A stretch of 35,767 nucleotides of DNA from Prochlorococcus sp. AG-402-A21 (GCA_003279655.1 QCHI01000014.1:1-35767), one strand, 5' to 3'; shown: positions 1 through 7,767, counted from the first letter of the stretch. The notes: generated from the letters alone by a model not told the origin. Translations and numbers: made by a program.

Positions 1-174
1 AAGCTGAGAAGCATCCTTAACAGAATCAGACTCAGAGTCCTTAAGTAAAAATTTCAGAACATATCCAAGAGAGACAAACAAAGCTATTGGGAGGACTAGT
101 CCTATAAGTAATTTATAGAGAATTATTCCTATTCCTAGGACACCAAAAGAAATAAGAATGTTTTTTCTGTTCAT
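1..174 (-). CDS. Small membrane protein, 3' part cut by window edge
   Basis: A minus-strand frame opens with ATG at 174 and stays open for 58 codons to the window edge. It begins MNRKNILISFGVLGIGII, continues as a hydrophobic segment to about residue 45, then turns polar and acidic (KDSESDSVKDAS). This pattern fits a small inner-membrane protein with one long or two short membrane helices. The C-terminus lies outside the window. I do not recognise a family. The gap at 175-289 would carry its promoter and that of the divergent gene at 290. Confidence 0.6.
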   Translation of the reverse strand, partial: MNRKNILISFGVLGIGIILYKLLIGLVLPIALFVSLGYVLKFLLKDSESDSVKDASQL

Positions 175-289
175 ATGCGCTAATTGAATAGATGCTAAAT
201 CTAATCTATTTCCAAGTTATCTACATCACATGGCTTTAACGCGATGTTTATTTAAATAATCTAAATTGTAACTTTTAACGTTAAATTCC

Positions 290-715
290 ATGCTCATTGA
301 AGAGAAAGGATTAAAAAAATTCTTCAATTTATCCTATGGAGAGAAAGCTCCATCAAGAGAAGAATGGGAATCTTTGTACAATCAACAAGTTAAATTCATC
401 GATCCTACCCAAGAAAAAAATGGAATTGATGCATATATCAAAGCCCAAGATGGATTAATCAAAAGATGTGATGATATTTATCTAAAATCACACTCAATTG
501 CCATCAATAAGAATATTGCTTTTGTTGAATGGACAATGGGATTAAAAATACAAGGTCTAGAATTCTTATACGAAGGGACAACACGATTAATATTTGATGA
601 AGAAGGGAAGGTTAAAGAACATAGAGATTATTTTGATTTTTGTTCTGGAACATTTAATAATATTCCAGTTATAGGAGCATTTTTTAGATGGTTATACTCA
701 AGATTTGTAGACTAA
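290..715 (+). CDS. NTF2/SnoaL-like small protein
   Basis: A 141-aa soluble protein with the look of the cystatin-like NTF2/SnoaL fold. It has an N-terminal helix (MLIEEKGLKKFFNLS), then EEWESLYNQQVKFIDPT, an aromatic-rich strand region around residues 75-100 (VEWTMGLKIQ), and near the end DEEGKVKEHRDYFD, the usual fingerprint of this superfamily. The last 20 residues (VIGAFFRWLYSRFVD) also match the tail of cyanobacterial members. These folds serve as enzymes or binding modules, so the substrate cannot be predicted. It has its own upstream region and no operon partner. The family call is by pattern memory. Confidence 0.75.
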   Translation: MLIEEKGLKKFFNLSYGEKAPSREEWESLYNQQVKFIDPTQEKNGIDAYIKAQDGLIKRCDDIYLKSHSIAINKNIAFVEWTMGLKIQGLEFLYEGTTRLIFDEEGKVKEHRDYFDFCSGTFNNIPVIGAFFRWLYSRFVD

Positions 716-990
716 AAAACTTATTATTTCTAAAAATAATTTAAGAAATCTCAAATCATTTATATAGCCTTGATTATCTTTAATAATAGTTTCTTTTTTT
801 CAATAACAAGAAACTAAGTATTTTCAATTTTGCACTTTCGTTTAAGAACTTATAAAATTATAAAAAAGCTAGTGAACTTAACTTTTTCGCAATCCAATGA
901 AAAATATTATTTAGCTAATTTCTAAACTTTGTTTGATTACGTAATTAAAACTTTTCTTAGCTATAACTCAAATGGTCATGAAAGAATCAA

Positions 991-1347
991 ATGGGAACAT
1001 TAGTTGAATTAATCAGGGAGACCTACGACCATAAAGCATGCCTAGAGATTGCCAGTAGTGGTTGTTCTGACGGGGCATGCACACGGCATAACTATCAAGC
1101 TGACACTCTTTTGCTTTATATGAGTTACTCAGATGAGATCATAAAATACACTTCAGAAAAACTCGGATACTCTTTTCTTTCTAATCTTGCAAGAGATTTT
1201 GGATCCCCACTAAAAGAGAATAACGATAAAGATGCTTCCTCATGGCAAGAAGTAGTATCGGCTTGTCCAAATAAGGACGACTATCAACATGCCCTTGTAT
1301 GGAAATTCATAGAATTAGTCGCCAAGGAGAAAAGCTTAGAACACTGA
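991..1347 (+). CDS. Conserved hypothetical protein, cysteine-containing
   Basis: A 118-aa soluble protein starting MGTLVELIRETYDHKACL. Four cysteines (residues about 17, 25, 30 and 91) are visible, three of them in one loop, ASSGCSDGACTRHNY, which could bind metal or form disulfides. No signal peptide or membrane helix is present. I do not recognise the family. It is flanked by non-coding gaps and appears monocistronic. Start choice: ATG at 991 is the first in-frame ATG and gives a plausible amphipathic first helix. Confidence 0.65.
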   Translation: MGTLVELIRETYDHKACLEIASSGCSDGACTRHNYQADTLLLYMSYSDEIIKYTSEKLGYSFLSNLARDFGSPLKENNDKDASSWQEVVSACPNKDDYQHALVWKFIELVAKEKSLEH

Positions 1348-1401
1348 TACTCCATCTTTGAAATTAATTGGCAATAAATTCTCTAGTACTTGAACATTTA
1401 T

Positions 1402-1590
1402 TTACCCTACAGGTAATTTAATTTTTGAAAAAAGATCAAATACAGTACTCATCCAATGAGGTTGAAAAATAAAATAAAATACACCAAAGAATAGTATTGC
1501 ACATATTATTCCATAAATTTGAACCTCTATTTCTTCACAAACTTCCTCCACCCAAATAAGGAAAGTTTCATTTTTACTTTCTCTTTTCAT
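1402..1590 (-). CDS. Small single-span membrane protein
   Basis: A 62-aa frame on the minus strand. A charged N-terminus (MKRESKNETF) is followed by an acidic amphipathic stretch (VEEVCEEIEVQ), one clear transmembrane helix at about residues 25-43 (IYGIICAILFFGVFYFIF), and a short tail. No known family is recognised. It converges with the 118-aa gene upstream and is separated by a gap from the gene at 1707. Short length keeps confidence moderate, but the membrane-helix composition is typical of real small picocyanobacterial genes. Confidence 0.5.
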   Translation of the reverse strand: MKRESKNETFLIWVEEVCEEIEVQIYGIICAILFFGVFYFIFQPHWMSTVFDLFSKIKLPVG

Positions 1591-1706
1591 TGAAAAATAG
1601 ATTTAGGAAAATATTATAAAACAATAATAAAAAGTTTGAAATAATTTTTAGAACAATACCCTATCTATCGGTAATTATATTCGATTGATAAATTGAATAT
1701 GAAATT

Positions 1707-1973
1707 ATGGTCCAAAAGACTTGTCAGAGAGGATTTTTAATTAAATTATCTAAATCATATCCAAAACAACAATTGAAGAATAACCCTTCTGTTGAAGAAA
1801 TAATTTCAGTCACACTTAGTTGTACCTTAATTAGGATGACTGAATTAAATAGAATAGATAGATCCGTTCTTTATCAAGAATTTAAAGAATGGATTGTAAA
1901 TTCTGGTAAAAATGAACAGAACCAAGAAATTTTATGCCTGAGGTACTTAAAAAATGATAGGAAAATGAATTAA
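1707..1973 (+). CDS. Hypothetical protein, 88 aa
   Basis: A basic, soluble 88-aa protein, MVQKTCQRGFLIKLSKSYP onward, with two likely helices (SVEEIISVTLSCTLIRM and SVLYQEFKEWIVNSG). No motif, signal peptide or membrane segment is seen and I do not recognise a family. The ATG at 1707 is preceded by an AT-rich stretch without a clear ribosome-binding site, which is common in this genome type. It could be a chance frame, though its length and codon use resemble its neighbours. Confidence 0.45.
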   Translation: MVQKTCQRGFLIKLSKSYPKQQLKNNPSVEEIISVTLSCTLIRMTELNRIDRSVLYQEFKEWIVNSGKNEQNQEILCLRYLKNDRKMN

Positions 1974-2069
1974 ATAATCTTAAAATTGTTATTAGACTAT
2001 CTTGCAGAAATGAGTTTTCAAATCCGCAATCAAGAGAAAAAATCGCTAATATAAAGTAAATCCGAAGGA

Positions 2070-2345
2070 ATGATCACTTCTTTATTTTCTCTGTTTTTCT
2101 CAACTTTACTTTGGGTTCAGGTGCCTCAGTGGAGTGATAATTGGTCAAAATGTGCAGTGGATGTACCCGACACTGCTTGTCATTGGTATATAGTTTCTCC
2201 GGATAACACTTTCGGTAAAGGATTTGATTGGGCTACAGCTCCTTGGTTTGATGCAAATGGCTTGAATGATATTGCAAAAATTTCATCTGAAACAGTTATA
2301 GAAAAACTACAAGTAAAAGAAGTTAGTAGAGAATTAATAACTTGA
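2070..2345 (+). CDS. Probable exported small hypothetical protein
   Basis: A 91-aa protein with a hydrophobic N-terminus (MITSLFSLFFSTLLWVQV) that could be a signal peptide or anchor. A Trp/Cys-rich segment follows (WSDNWSKCAVDVPDTACHWY), then WATAPWFDANGL. Two cysteines about 9 residues apart could form a disulfide outside the cytoplasm. The sequence CCGAAGGA a few bases before ATG 2070 looks like a ribosome-binding site and supports this start. It converges with the peroxiredoxin gene. Function unknown. Confidence 0.6.
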   Translation: MITSLFSLFFSTLLWVQVPQWSDNWSKCAVDVPDTACHWYIVSPDNTFGKGFDWATAPWFDANGLNDIAKISSETVIEKLQVKEVSRELIT

Positions 2346-2388
2346 GTTTTCTTAAAACCACTTTAAAAAATAAAATAATTAAGTTTTT

Positions 2389-2413
2389 AATAAGAAATTT
2401 TTAATTTCTTATT
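2389..2413. terminator. AT-only inverted repeat between convergent genes
   Basis: Two 9-base arms, AATAAGAAA and TTTCTTATT, are separated by 7 bases between the convergent 91-aa gene and the peroxiredoxin gene. The repeat overlaps the peroxiredoxin stop codon. A stem made almost entirely of A-T pairs is weak, so a bidirectional terminator is possible but not well supported. Confidence 0.3.
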
Positions 2414-2856
2414 TCACCTAAAACTCTTAGTGCCTCATTTACATGAGCGGGACCATTTAAAAGGTCATTAAAAATATGCCTAATAACACCTTTTGCATCA
2501 ACAATGTAAGTCACGCGACCATCAAGTAAGCCTAGAACTTTAGGAACACCAAAAGCTTTTCTCAAAGAATTATCCGTGTCACACAACAATGGGAATGGAA
2601 GTTTATTTTTATCTGCAAAAGATCTGTGACTTGCTTCATCATCTCCACTTACCCCCCAAACTTCTGCACCAAATAGTTTAAAAAGATCATATTTGTCTCT
2701 GAAGCCGCAATTTTCAGCTGTACAACCTGGGGTATCATCTTTTGGATAAAAAAATAAAACTAATGGTCGACCTTTAGCTTGCTTATTGGTCCTAGAAACT
2801 CCAAGCTGATCAGAGAGTGAGAAATCAGGTATAAGATCGCCCAACTTTAAAGGCAT
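2401..2856 (-). CDS. bcp: Peroxiredoxin, PrxQ/Bcp type
   Basis: A thiol peroxidase that reduces hydrogen peroxide and organic peroxides using thioredoxin. The peroxidatic motif DDTPGCTAENCGFRD is present, with the catalytic Cys and the resolving Cys five residues later, the classic PrxQ arrangement. FFYPKDDTPG before it and the Thr of TPGC are also canonical. The end matches the family (YIVDAKGVIRHIF). I place the start at ATG 2856 (MPLKLGDLIPDF) because family members begin there and AGGA lies just upstream. The longer frame from 2883 adds nine unlikely residues. Monocistronic, and probably part of defence against photosynthetic oxidants. Confidence 0.95.
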   Translation of the reverse strand: MPLKLGDLIPDFSLSDQLGVSRTNKQAKGRPLVLFFYPKDDTPGCTAENCGFRDKYDLFKLFGAEVWGVSGDDEASHRSFADKNKLPFPLLCDTDNSLRKAFGVPKVLGLLDGRVTYIVDAKGVIRHIFNDLLNGPAHVNEALRVLGEIRN

Positions 2857-3026
2857 TTGAATCCTAAAACTATATTTATACATTATATAAAAAATTAGGT
2901 CATATTGGAGGTAAAAAGAGTTAACAAAATAGTATTTAACCTATTATTTATAAATCAAACGCTAGTAACTAACTCTTGAAAACTATAGATTTATTAAGCT
3001 AAAATAATAAGATTTTTTAGTTTTAG

Positions 3027-3032
3027 TATAAT
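3027..3032 (+). promoter_or_regulatory. Candidate -10 box for the TPR-methyltransferase gene
   Basis: TATAAT sits 22 bases upstream of the TTG start at 3055, in the context TTTAGTATAATG. No good -35 hexamer is visible about 17 bases earlier, which is usual for cyanobacterial promoters of this AT content. If used, the 5' leader would be about 16 bases. Confidence 0.35.
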
Positions 3033-3054
3033 GAAACTAGTTCAATAAAAATCA

Positions 3055-5394
3055 TTGAGTGGTTTCGGGAAAAAGGGAAAAGAGAATAAAGGCTCTTCTA
3101 AAAAACTCCAAAAGCTTTCAGAAAAGGATCTGAAAGCAATATCAATCAGTAATCATATAAAAGGTAATTTAGATGAAGCAGAAAAAGGATATATAGCTTT
3201 TTTAAAGAATGGGTATTCTGATGCAGATATAATTTCGAATTATGCACTAATATGTGAAGAAAAAGAAGAAAATGATAAAGCGATAAAACTATATCAAAAA
3301 TGTTCTAAAAGTTTCCCAAATCATATTTACTCAAAATTAAATTTATCTTTTTTATATTATAAATTAAATAATTTCATAAAAGCAGAAACAATAATTGAAG
3401 AAGCAATTAAGTTAAAACCAAGTTTACCTAATGGATATTGTATTAGAGGATTAATTTTAAAAAGTCTAAACAAATATGATGAGTCAAAATTATCACTAGA
3501 AAAAGCAATCGAACTAGATAAAAATTACTTTGATGCGTATATCAATCTAGGGTTATTAAATAAAGATTTTAATAAATATAATGAAGCAGAGAAATATTAC
3601 TTAAAAGCTTTAGAAATAAATAATAAATCTGCTATTGCTCATTTAAATCTAGGTGCATGCTATAAAGAGAAACAAGAGATAGAAAAATCAATATTACATA
3701 CAGAAATAGCAATAGAGCTAGATAATAAATTAGAAAGCTGCTATTTAAATCTAGCTTCATTATACAACCAAATTGGTGATTACAAGAAATCACTAATGCT
3801 TACAAAAAAAGAACTTTTGTTTAATAGAAATAGCGAGTTAAGTTATCAACTTATAAGTGAATTAATTAAAAAAGGAGAATTATTAAACACATCAGAGAAA
3901 GATAATAGAGAATTACTTAAAAGTATATTAAATAGAAAAGATATTTCTCATAGAGAACTATTTTGGAATATAAATAGCCTGATCTCCAAAGAAATATTAG
4001 AAAAATTATCTATTATAAAATCAGAGTTGCATGAGAGTAATGAATTTAAGATTCTTATTAAGGATAAGGAATTAGTAAAAGCTCTTTCACTACTAATATT
4101 CTGCTCTCCTTTATGGGAAAAAGTTTTAGGAAATTTACGGAAAAATATTCTCATGAGCTTTTCGTATAATGAGAAGGTAAGTAATAGTATTTTTAATTTT
4201 ACAATAGGTCTTGGATCACAATGTTTCTTAAATGAGTATGTCTATTACATATCCAAAGAAGAAAAAATTAAACTACAAGAACTCTTGAAAACAATAAATG
4301 ATAATAAAAATAAGGACTATAAATTAGCTTTAATATCATGTTACCAATCTCTATCTTCAATAAACAACGAAATAATTAATTTAAATACTTATGTATCAAA
4401 TAACAAAGAATTAAATAATCTAATTAATCTACAACTCAAAGAGTTAAATGATGAAAAAAAGATTTCAAAAGAAATTAAAAAGATAGGAGATATAAAAGAT
4501 TCTATATCTAAGGAGGTAAAAAATCAATATGAATCAAACCCATACCCTAGATGGAGATATAATTCATATACTAAAGAAAACAAATTAAACTTTTTTTCAG
4601 TTATTAATTCAGAAATATATCCAAGTGAAATTACATCTAATTCAGCTCAATTAAAAAGCGGAAAAATAAATATACTTATAGCTGGTTGTGGAACAGGGAT
4701 TCAAATAATTGAAGCATCTCGATATAGTAATTGTGAAATAACAGCAATAGATTTAAGTAATTCAAGTATATCATATGCAAAGAGAAAGGCTGATGAGTAT
4801 GGATTGAAAAATATTAATTTTATAGAAATGGATTTACTTGAATTGAGCTCACTAAATCAAAGATTTGATTTAATAGAATGTTCTGGTGTTCTCCACCATA
4901 TGAATGATCCAACTAAAGGGTTATCAAATCTATTTGATGTATTAGAACCAAAAGGTTTTTTAAAGTTAGGTTTGTACAGTAAGTATGCACGAGAAAAAAT
5001 ACGAAAAGCTAGAGATCTAATCAAAGAAAAAGATTTTAAACCAGATGTTGATGGAATCAGAAGCTTCCGAAATAACGTTCTTAATGGAGAGATAAAACAG
5101 TTAAATGAAATAACTAATTGGTCAGATTTCTACTCAACATCAATGTGTAGAGATCTATGCTTTCATAGTCACGAAAAATGTTACTCGTTAATTGAAATTA
5201 AAGAGATGTTAAAAGTATTTAATCTGGAATTCCTAGGTTTTACTCTTTCAAAAGATATAAAAGATAAATATCAGATAGCTCACAAAGATATAGACTCTTT
5301 AAAAGATTTAGATTTATGGGATAAATTTGAGAAATCAAATCCTAATTCATTTAGAGAAATGTATCAATTCTGGTCTAGGAAATCAATTAAATAG
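3055..5394 (+). CDS. TPR array fused to a class I SAM-dependent methyltransferase
   Basis: A 779-aa two-part protein. Residues about 35-260 form about six to seven tetratricopeptide repeats (for example YINLGLLNKDFNKYNEAEKYY). A divergent helical linker follows. A Rossmann-type methyltransferase domain covers about residues 500-660, with motif I AGCGTG at about 541-547, an acidic motif II (ITAIDLS, about 563-569), and FDLIECSGVLHHM before the sheet end. NPYPRWRY just before the domain is a feature I associate with picocyanobacterial TPR methyltransferases. Translation starts at TTG 3055, because MSGFGKKGK resembles the usual start of such proteins. Substrate is unknown; TPRs probably recruit a protein partner. 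It is related in style to the TPR proteins near 28-36 kb. Confidence 0.85.
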   Translation: MSGFGKKGKENKGSSKKLQKLSEKDLKAISISNHIKGNLDEAEKGYIAFLKNGYSDADIISNYALICEEKEENDKAIKLYQKCSKSFPNHIYSKLNLSFLYYKLNNFIKAETIIEEAIKLKPSLPNGYCIRGLILKSLNKYDESKLSLEKAIELDKNYFDAYINLGLLNKDFNKYNEAEKYYLKALEINNKSAIAHLNLGACYKEKQEIEKSILHTEIAIELDNKLESCYLNLASLYNQIGDYKKSLMLTKKELLFNRNSELSYQLISELIKKGELLNTSEKDNRELLKSILNRKDISHRELFWNINSLISKEILEKLSIIKSELHESNEFKILIKDKELVKALSLLIFCSPLWEKVLGNLRKNILMSFSYNEKVSNSIFNFTIGLGSQCFLNEYVYYISKEEKIKLQELLKTINDNKNKDYKLALISCYQSLSSINNEIINLNTYVSNNKELNNLINLQLKELNDEKKISKEIKKIGDIKDSISKEVKNQYESNPYPRWRYNSYTKENKLNFFSVINSEIYPSEITSNSAQLKSGKINILIAGCGTGIQIIEASRYSNCEITAIDLSNSSISYAKRKADEYGLKNINFIEMDLLELSSLNQRFDLIECSGVLHHMNDPTKGLSNLFDVLEPKGFLKLGLYSKYAREKIRKARDLIKEKDFKPDVDGIRSFRNNVLNGEIKQLNEITNWSDFYSTSMCRDLCFHSHEKCYSLIEIKEMLKVFNLEFLGFTLSKDIKDKYQIAHKDIDSLKDLDLWDKFEKSNPNSFREMYQFWSRKSIK

Positions 5395-5550
5395 TTGTTC
5401 TTCCAATCCTGGAATAAACATTTTACATAAGGTGAAAATAAATAATATTGCTAGAACATTACCTAGCATTGCTATTGCAAAGCGAATTCTAAGATCCTTA
5501 GCAAATGGTAATAGGTTTTCCCAAAGTTGTAATAATGGACCGCCTGCCAT
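5383..5550 (-). CDS. 55-aa single-span membrane protein
   Basis: A short minus-strand gene, ATG at 5550, stop at 5383, whose 3' end overlaps the end of the convergent methyltransferase gene by 12 bases. The protein begins MAGGPLLQLWENLLPFAKDL, has one transmembrane helix at about residues 23-43 (FAIAMLGNVLAILFIFTLC) and ends FIPGLEEQLFN. A plus-strand frame in the same place (5327-5560) is its shadow. The amphipathic start, clean helix and acidic tail argue for a real gene. It resembles small membrane proteins common in marine picocyanobacteria; no function is known to me. Confidence 0.65.
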   Translation of the reverse strand: MAGGPLLQLWENLLPFAKDLRIRFAIAMLGNVLAILFIFTLCKMFIPGLEEQLFN

Positions 5551-5648
5551 TGGATATTAATGTTTAATTACTAATAGCTTACATTGGGACTTCCTTATTG
5601 GCTACATAAAAACCAAGATTTAAAGTAAAAAGATTCTATTAATATCTT

Positions 5649-5915
5649 CTACTTTAATTTGCTTCTCATAAAAAATAGAAGTATCAACCCTATCAATATT
5701 AGGGCTACAGGATAAAGTAATACAAATAATATATCTGTTAATTTTTCTGGTCTATTCACAATAAATAAACCTACTATAAAAATTATTATTGGCAAAAGGA
5801 TAAGTGATTTTATCAATAGGCCTTCATTCCATTTTTTAATCACATTATTTTCATCTAATAAAGTTTCCAATTTATCCTTTAAAACCTCATCATTAAAATT
5901 AGACTGATCATTCAT
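5649..5915 (-). CDS. Two-span small membrane protein
   Basis: An 88-aa protein with a polar, acidic N-terminal half (NDEVLKDKLETLLDENNVIKK) and two hydrophobic helices at about residues 34-52 and 62-82. The second ends in a basic RSKLK tail. The layout suggests a membrane hairpin with a cytoplasmic coiled N-terminus. No family is recognised. It lies between the 55-aa membrane protein on the same strand and a divergent SemiSWEET-like gene. Confidence 0.55.
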   Translation of the reverse strand: MNDQSNFNDEVLKDKLETLLDENNVIKKWNEGLLIKSLILLPIIIFIVGLFIVNRPEKLTDILFVLLYPVALILIGLILLFFMRSKLK

Positions 5916-6006
5916 AATTTTCTGGTTCTATACCTACTCATGTAAAATAAATATACATGATGATTTATTTGTTATCAAAAATATTTGATCCATTACTAAA
6001 GAAAAA

Positions 6007-6279
6007 ATGAATCATTTAAATTATATAGATTTTTTTGGATTTTTAGCTGCTTTACTTACTACCATTGCTTTTTTGCCTCAGTTATATAAAACATGGCAAA
6101 CGAAATCAGCAGATGATGTTTCGTTAGTTATGTTAATTCTTTTTATAATAGGTCTTCTTTGTTGGATTATTTACGGCTTAAAGATCAATTCCATTCCTAT
6201 TTTAGTTGCCAATATAATCACCTTTATTTTTAATTTTTCAATCTTAGTTTTAAAAATTTCATATAGAAAAAATAAATAA
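6007..6279 (+). CDS. SemiSWEET-type sugar transporter (PQ-loop family)
   Basis: A 90-aa protein with three predicted membrane helices, the size of one SWEET triple-helix bundle. Helix 1 carries the signature LAALLTTIAFLPQLYKTWQT with the central Pro-Gln, followed by KSADDVSL and then a second helix (LILFIIGLLCWIIYGLKI). The third helix is VANIITFIFNFSILVL. SemiSWEETs work as dimers moving mono- or disaccharides along their gradient. Compared with the family nothing is missing. It has no operon partner. The transported sugar cannot be read from the sequence. Confidence 0.88.
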   Translation: MNHLNYIDFFGFLAALLTTIAFLPQLYKTWQTKSADDVSLVMLILFIIGLLCWIIYGLKINSIPILVANIITFIFNFSILVLKISYRKNK

Positions 6280-6362
6280 GAAAGAGATTCTTTTATATAT
6301 ATTAAATTATTTTTCTTGTGCTCACATAGAAGCTATAGTTAGTAAAGAATTGAACAAATTAA

Positions 6363-6524
6363 ATGCCTGTAGAAGAACTTCAACTGATTGGAAATTCTTT
6401 AGCTTTGCACCCTCCTGTAATGATAATTACTCTTGGATTATTTATGTATATTAGAGGTAAAGCTATTGCGAGCAGCAACCCAACAAAAAAAGTTACTCCT
6501 TTTTTCCCTTTTAGAAACGTTTAA
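6363..6524 (+). CDS. 53-aa single-span membrane protein
   Basis: A short gene with ATG 6363 and TAA 6522-6524, directly followed by a strong terminator, which supports it being transcribed as a unit. The protein starts MPVEELQLIGNSLALHPPVM, has one helix (IITLGLFMYI) and a basic tail with NPTKKVTPFFPFRNV. It sits convergent with the membrane-protein gene at 6596-7117. I do not recognise a family; the size and shape recall small thylakoid subunits, but that is only an impression. Confidence 0.6.
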   Translation: MPVEELQLIGNSLALHPPVMIITLGLFMYIRGKAIASSNPTKKVTPFFPFRNV

Positions 6525-6537
6525 AAATAAAAGATAT

Positions 6538-6584
6538 AAAAAAACTAACTCTATTTAATAATATTAAATAGAGTTAGTTTTTTT
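6538..6584. terminator. Strong bidirectional intrinsic terminator
   Basis: An almost perfect inverted repeat: a 23-base left arm at 6538-6560 (A-rich, then CTAACTCTATTTAATA), one spacer base, and the matching right arm at 6562-6584 ending in a T run. The A run and T run allow it to stop transcripts from both the 53-aa gene on the plus strand and the 173-aa gene on the minus strand. Confidence 0.85.
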
Positions 6585-6595
6585 ATATTTAGAGC

Positions 6596-7117
6596 TCAAC
6601 CAAAAGGATTAGTTCCTTTAAGAGGACCTACAAATAAAAATTCCATAACAGCTCCTGTTATTGCAACAGGGAAAACCCAGATAGACATAAATCTAATTCC
6701 CATAAATTTCATTCCACCTTTCCCTGCAAATGCGTCTTTAGTCATTGTATAGACGGTTTCAGTATCACTTACTGTGTATGAATTTTCACCAGGGCTAGAG
6801 TAAGGCTGCGCAAAATCCAAATTATTAATTAAATTTCTGACTTTGTTATGGAGAACTATTGGCCAAACCCATAAGAAAAATATACGGCTAGCAAATGCAA
6901 AAGTATCTGATTGTGGAATTCCTAACTGCTTATTTGCTTTATCTTTTGGGAAAGCATCCTCAATAATCTCTGAAATTAGATTTTGATCTGTAGGGAATAT
7001 CTCTTTTTTATTAATGTCATTTGCTTGACTGACCGAAGAAACAATTTCTGTTTCAGTATTTTCTAAAACAGCCGTAGAGCTATTATTTTCAATCTGATTT
7101 GATTCTTGACTTTCCAT
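6596..7117 (-). CDS. Unassigned two-span membrane protein with acidic N-terminal tail
   Basis: A 173-aa protein. Residues 1-70 are polar and acidic, probably disordered (MESQESNQIENNSS). Two membrane segments follow: FASRIFFLWVWPIVLHNKV (about 75-93) and GIRFMSIWVFPVAITGAVM (about 141-160). The two share the core (R)xF/MxxWVW/FPxx, suggesting an internal duplication. Between them is a loop with YSSPGENSYTVSDTETVYTM. The C-terminus is GPLKGTNPFG. I do not recognise it. Its neighbours, a PsbF-like protein and a flavodoxin, make a role near photosynthetic membranes possible, but this is inference. A TATAAT lies 21 bases upstream. Confidence 0.7.
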   Translation of the reverse strand: MESQESNQIENNSSTAVLENTETEIVSSVSQANDINKKEIFPTDQNLISEIIEDAFPKDKANKQLGIPQSDTFAFASRIFFLWVWPIVLHNKVRNLINNLDFAQPYSSPGENSYTVSDTETVYTMTKDAFAGKGGMKFMGIRFMSIWVFPVAITGAVMEFLFVGPLKGTNPFG

Positions 7118-7138
7118 AACAAACTTTTTTCTAGCAAG

Positions 7139-7144
7139 ATTATA
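7139..7144 (-). promoter_or_regulatory. Candidate -10 box for the 173-aa membrane protein gene
   Basis: On the minus strand TATAAT (context GGCTTATAATCTTGC) lies about 21 bases before the ATG at 7117, giving a leader of roughly 15 bases. No convincing -35 element is seen. Confidence 0.4.
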
Positions 7145-7227
7145 AGCCTTCTTGCTTCTTTTTGATTAAAGAAATATATAATTTAAAAATATTCAATAGA
7201 AAATTTAATTATATATTTTTACTCAAT

Positions 7228-7264
7228 AAAAAAAGGCTTATCAGTAGATAAGCCTTTTTTTTTT
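7228..7264. terminator. Intrinsic terminator downstream of the PsbF-like gene
   Basis: Perfect 15-base arms with core AAGGCTTATC and GATAAGCCTT around a 4-base loop AGTA, flanked by an A run on the left and a T run on the right. It lies 18 bases beyond the stop of the minus-strand PsbF-like gene. The symmetrical A/T flanks make it usable in both directions. Confidence 0.85.
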
Positions 7265-7281
7265 ATTTTTATGTTTTTTAG

Positions 7282-7575
7282 TTATGCGTTTATTACACCG
7301 CGGCGAATAAATTGCATTGCAAATATTGCTCCAAGGAAAAACACTGTTGGTATTCCCAATGCATTTACCGCCAAGGTTCTAACAGTAAAAACTGGGTAGC
7401 CACCAGCAGGTCTTCCTTTATCAGCAACGATTGCAGTATCTTCCCAAACTTGCTCGTTCTTAATAGTCGGGCCATTATCCCAAACAAATACTCCCCACCT
7501 ACGTAACCAATAATCAGCAAAGGCAAGAGTAAAAATAACTGGTGATAGAACCAGTAATAATTTAAGTGTGTTCAT
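7282..7575 (-). CDS. PsbF-like (cytochrome b559 beta-like) two-span protein lacking the heme histidine
   Basis: A 97-aa protein. Residues about 4-20 form an added N-terminal membrane helix, residues 21-58 a polar Trp-rich loop ([10 protein letters not shown]). Residues 60-92 closely follow cytochrome b559 beta: [17 protein letters not shown] then [16 protein letters not shown]. In true PsbF the residue at position 71 is the His that ligates heme; here the codon is AAT, Asn. PsbF itself is normally 40-50 aa and sits in psbEFLJ, so this is a longer paralogue, not the standard subunit. Without the histidine it should not bind b559 heme the usual way. A role as an assembly or membrane-complex protein is a guess. 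The family likeness is strong by eye. Confidence 0.8.
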   Translation of the reverse strand: MNTLKLLLVLSPVIFTLAFADYWLRRWGVFVWDNGPTIKNEQVWEDTAIVADKGRPAGGYPVFTVRTLAVNALGIPTVFFLGAIFAMQFIRRGVINA

Positions 7576-7609
7576 CCATCTAGGATATTTATGTCACAAA
7601 TCCTGGCAT

Positions 7610-7702
7610 ATGAGAGCCAAAAAGGCTGATCAAGAAGAAGACCCTAAGGATTCTGTAACAAATTGGGCCGATTTTAGAAGCTTTGATAACTCTCTAAGTT
7701 GA
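7610..7702 (+). CDS. Possible 30-aa ORF
   Basis: ATG 7610 to TGA 7700-7702 encodes MRAKKADQEEDPKDSVTNWA followed by DFRSFDNSLS. The peptide is highly polar with good codon use, and it fills the gap between the divergent PsbF-like gene and the membrane protein at 7768. No homologue is recalled. It may be chance, or a leader peptide. Confidence 0.25.
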   Translation: MRAKKADQEEDPKDSVTNWADFRSFDNSLS

Positions 7703-7767
7703 CTCGCTTTACTTCTGATAGGGTGGACTCATTGCCTTAAAAAGGCGTAAATTAATTGGTTTAATTT

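Noticed and set aside
5327-5560. Plus-strand 77-aa frame
   Set aside because: It overlaps the end of the methyltransferase gene in another frame and is antisense to the better supported 55-aa membrane gene.
7282-7575. Calling this gene psbF outright
   Set aside because: It is twice the normal length, has an extra helix, lacks the heme His and is not in a psbEFLJ cluster.
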